DNA of 64,000 nt from Casuarius casuarius (lineage: Eukaryota; Chordata; Aves; Casuariiformes; Casuariidae), in NCBI GenBank assembly GCA_003342895.1, contig PTFA01000087.1:1884708-1948707 (forward strand), read 5' to 3'. Below, one piece after another: positions 62,301 to 64,000 of this stretch; within the stretch, counting starts at the first letter, position 1; the number at the start of each line of letters is the position of its first letter. Position numbers and translations under genes: made by a program. The notes beneath the pieces were generated by a model. That model had not been told where the DNA came from. It worked only from the letters and a program-made list of their open reading frames with translations, and made no database searches.

Positions 62301-64000
62301 AGGACAGGAAGGAAAATCATTACTCTTAGAAACAGTGAGCCTGATTTAGAACAATGTTGCTTCATCAAGTAGTCTATGGATTGTATGGCCCAACTAATGC
62401 TGATTTCTTCTTTAGTATGGAAACCATCTGAGACTGTCCAAAGGCCTGTGTGGTCTGAATCCAGGTCCTGGTGGATGTACCTTCCGCAACCCAAACACCG
62501 TCACAGATTCAGAAATGAGGCCTGCAAATGAATGAGTTTAAACTGTTCTGGCTTGCCTCACGGTGCTTCTTCGAGGTCATCGCTGAGGTACATGAGCAAG
62601 CAGGGCCCTTCCACGTTTACTGATTCTTATAAGAACCTGCAGTCTGTAGCCGGAGCAAGCTTTTTTAACATCTGGAGATGAAACAGCAACAAGCAGCAGG
62701 CAAATCATTACTGCTGCTCAACAAAGTACAGGCCAGGGAGGCAATAAAATGAAACATTGTAAGTTAAGTGGAGGAATCAAAATCCTGACTATTGAAGAAA
62801 ACTTGTTCTCACAGTCACAGGAATAGTGCTGATTAATAGCAACCAGAAAAGTTCAGACTAGCAAGGAAGATCACATAAGAGCAAATGGGCCTAGGTCAGC
62901 CTGGCTGAGGTAGTTTCTCTGGGGCTGTGCTGTGTTCCAGCTGTGAGAGTGGAACAGATGAATGTGATCACTCTGCCTTGCTCTGTAGCACAATGTGGTG
63001 ATGTTAAAACTCCTTTCCACTGCTGACAGGGATGCAAATTACAGGGAATATTGTCTTGAAGGCTAACTTGTCTCTGTAGGCCCTGCCTTTCTGCACAACA
63101 GCACACAGCGACAATGTCTGCACTGTATGTGCTTGGATATGGTCTGCGACATGACTCGAGGTTTCAAAAAACCTGCTGCTTGTCCAGGATCAGAAAAAAT
63201 ATCAGCCCAGTAGGGTAAGCTTGTACTTATTTCCTTTGTACAATCAGAAGAGGTTAGACAAAGGCAAGACTATTTTACTTCCCCCTATTAGATGTTGCAG
63301 TCTGCTTTTACCGTGTTCCTCTCCATCACTGTGTGTCCTGGGCAACAAATAGCTTTCAGCTCACNACTATTCACCTGCTACTTCACACCTTTTCAAATGA
63401 CTACCAGAGNACTTTTAAAAACAAATAGGGGGAGGGGAGCATAAAAATATTGGCAGAGTTTGAAAGCTGTCAGGTAACTGAGCATGGCCACAGCAGCTGT
63501 GCAAAAGACACAGGGAATAAATACTTTGCAGGTGGCTAAAAAGGCTATGTGAAAATATTCCCTTTGATGACAGATATTTTGAAACAGGATACAGCATTAT
63601 CACTGGACCTAAATATCTTCATCAGATAAGCCCTAGGATCCAGTAATTTCTTTTTTTGAGCAGCTACCCATGCACTCTGGCTTGTGTCACCTAGTTTAGG
63701 CCATTGGCTTTTGAAGTGGGTCAGATGTGCAGTGTGAACATGGCCACAGCCCACCAAAAGCGTGTTTCTGCCACAGAAAGGGTATTGGTGGTGGTGGTGT
63801 TTCTATGCAGAAACTGCTCTAGATAGAAGATATTTTGGTAACAAAATGAACAAAAATCTGCCCCATTCCATTTTGAGCAAAGTGTTTTGAAAATAAGAAA
63901 GATCTCAAATCTACATTTGCAAAATGTCGATGCACTAAGCAGGAATATGACAATACAATTCTAAAAATGCAAAATTTTATGTCACAGGGCCAGAGCATTG
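59344..64000. other. 3' flank or last intron, candidate 3' exon acceptors only
   Basis: No recognised gene. Possible splice acceptors include tttttttcag| before 61258 and tttttttttcccag| before 62049. The 101-codon frame at 59820-60125 is Lys/Gln-rich in its second half but has no recognisable domain. A short GGT run occurs near 63786-63799. Confidence 0.35.

Overview
The window is from a vertebrate nuclear genome, almost certainly a sauropsid (bird, crocodilian or turtle; I cannot choose between these). It is AT-rich with one sharp CpG island, has very low coding density, and its interspersed repeats are old CR1 LINEs and MIR-like amniote SINEs. I see no L1/Alu/B1-type mammalian repeats and no bacterial features. 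About sixty isolated N bases are scattered singly through the window; they look like low-quality or ambiguous consensus positions, not scaffold gaps.

One protein-coding gene can be read with confidence, on the plus strand: SHISAL1 (shisa-like 1, KIAA1644), a small single-pass type I membrane protein of the Shisa superfamily. Its coding sequence is join(40937..41003, 48045..48258, 56047..56382 or 56386). The first piece is the signal-peptide exon, the second the Cys-rich ectodomain exon, and the third carries the transmembrane segment and cytoplasmic tail. Junction phases agree and the joined frame is open for about 206 codons. The CpG island at about 3.5-5.25 kb is the natural candidate for the promoter and non-coding first exon, which would make intron 1 about 36 kb. 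The stop codon overlaps a strong splice donor, so the 3' UTR may continue in a downstream exon.

Layout: 1-3400, flank with relics of old repeats; 3500-5250, CpG island with candidate 5' exon donors and RFX X-box-like motifs on both sides; 5.4-40.9 kb, long intron with MIR/SINE relics, a reverse CR1 (16.5-17.4 kb), a decayed Gypsy/Ty3-type gag-pol fragment (19.3-20.0 kb), a forward CR1 3' end (36.1-36.5 kb) and a long reverse CR1 (38.5-39.9 kb); 40.9-56.4 kb, coding exons; 56.4-64 kb, 3' flank or last intron with a 470-bp polypyrimidine tract.

No new multi-gene system is visible. The points most worth checking are an upstream ORF that overlaps the SHISAL1 start, the stop codon that straddles a splice donor, a Gln-rich tandem repeat in the cytoplasmic tail, and two exact short tandem duplications, one with an N at its junction. 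Most other open frames are short, unsupported by splice signals or homology, and were left out.
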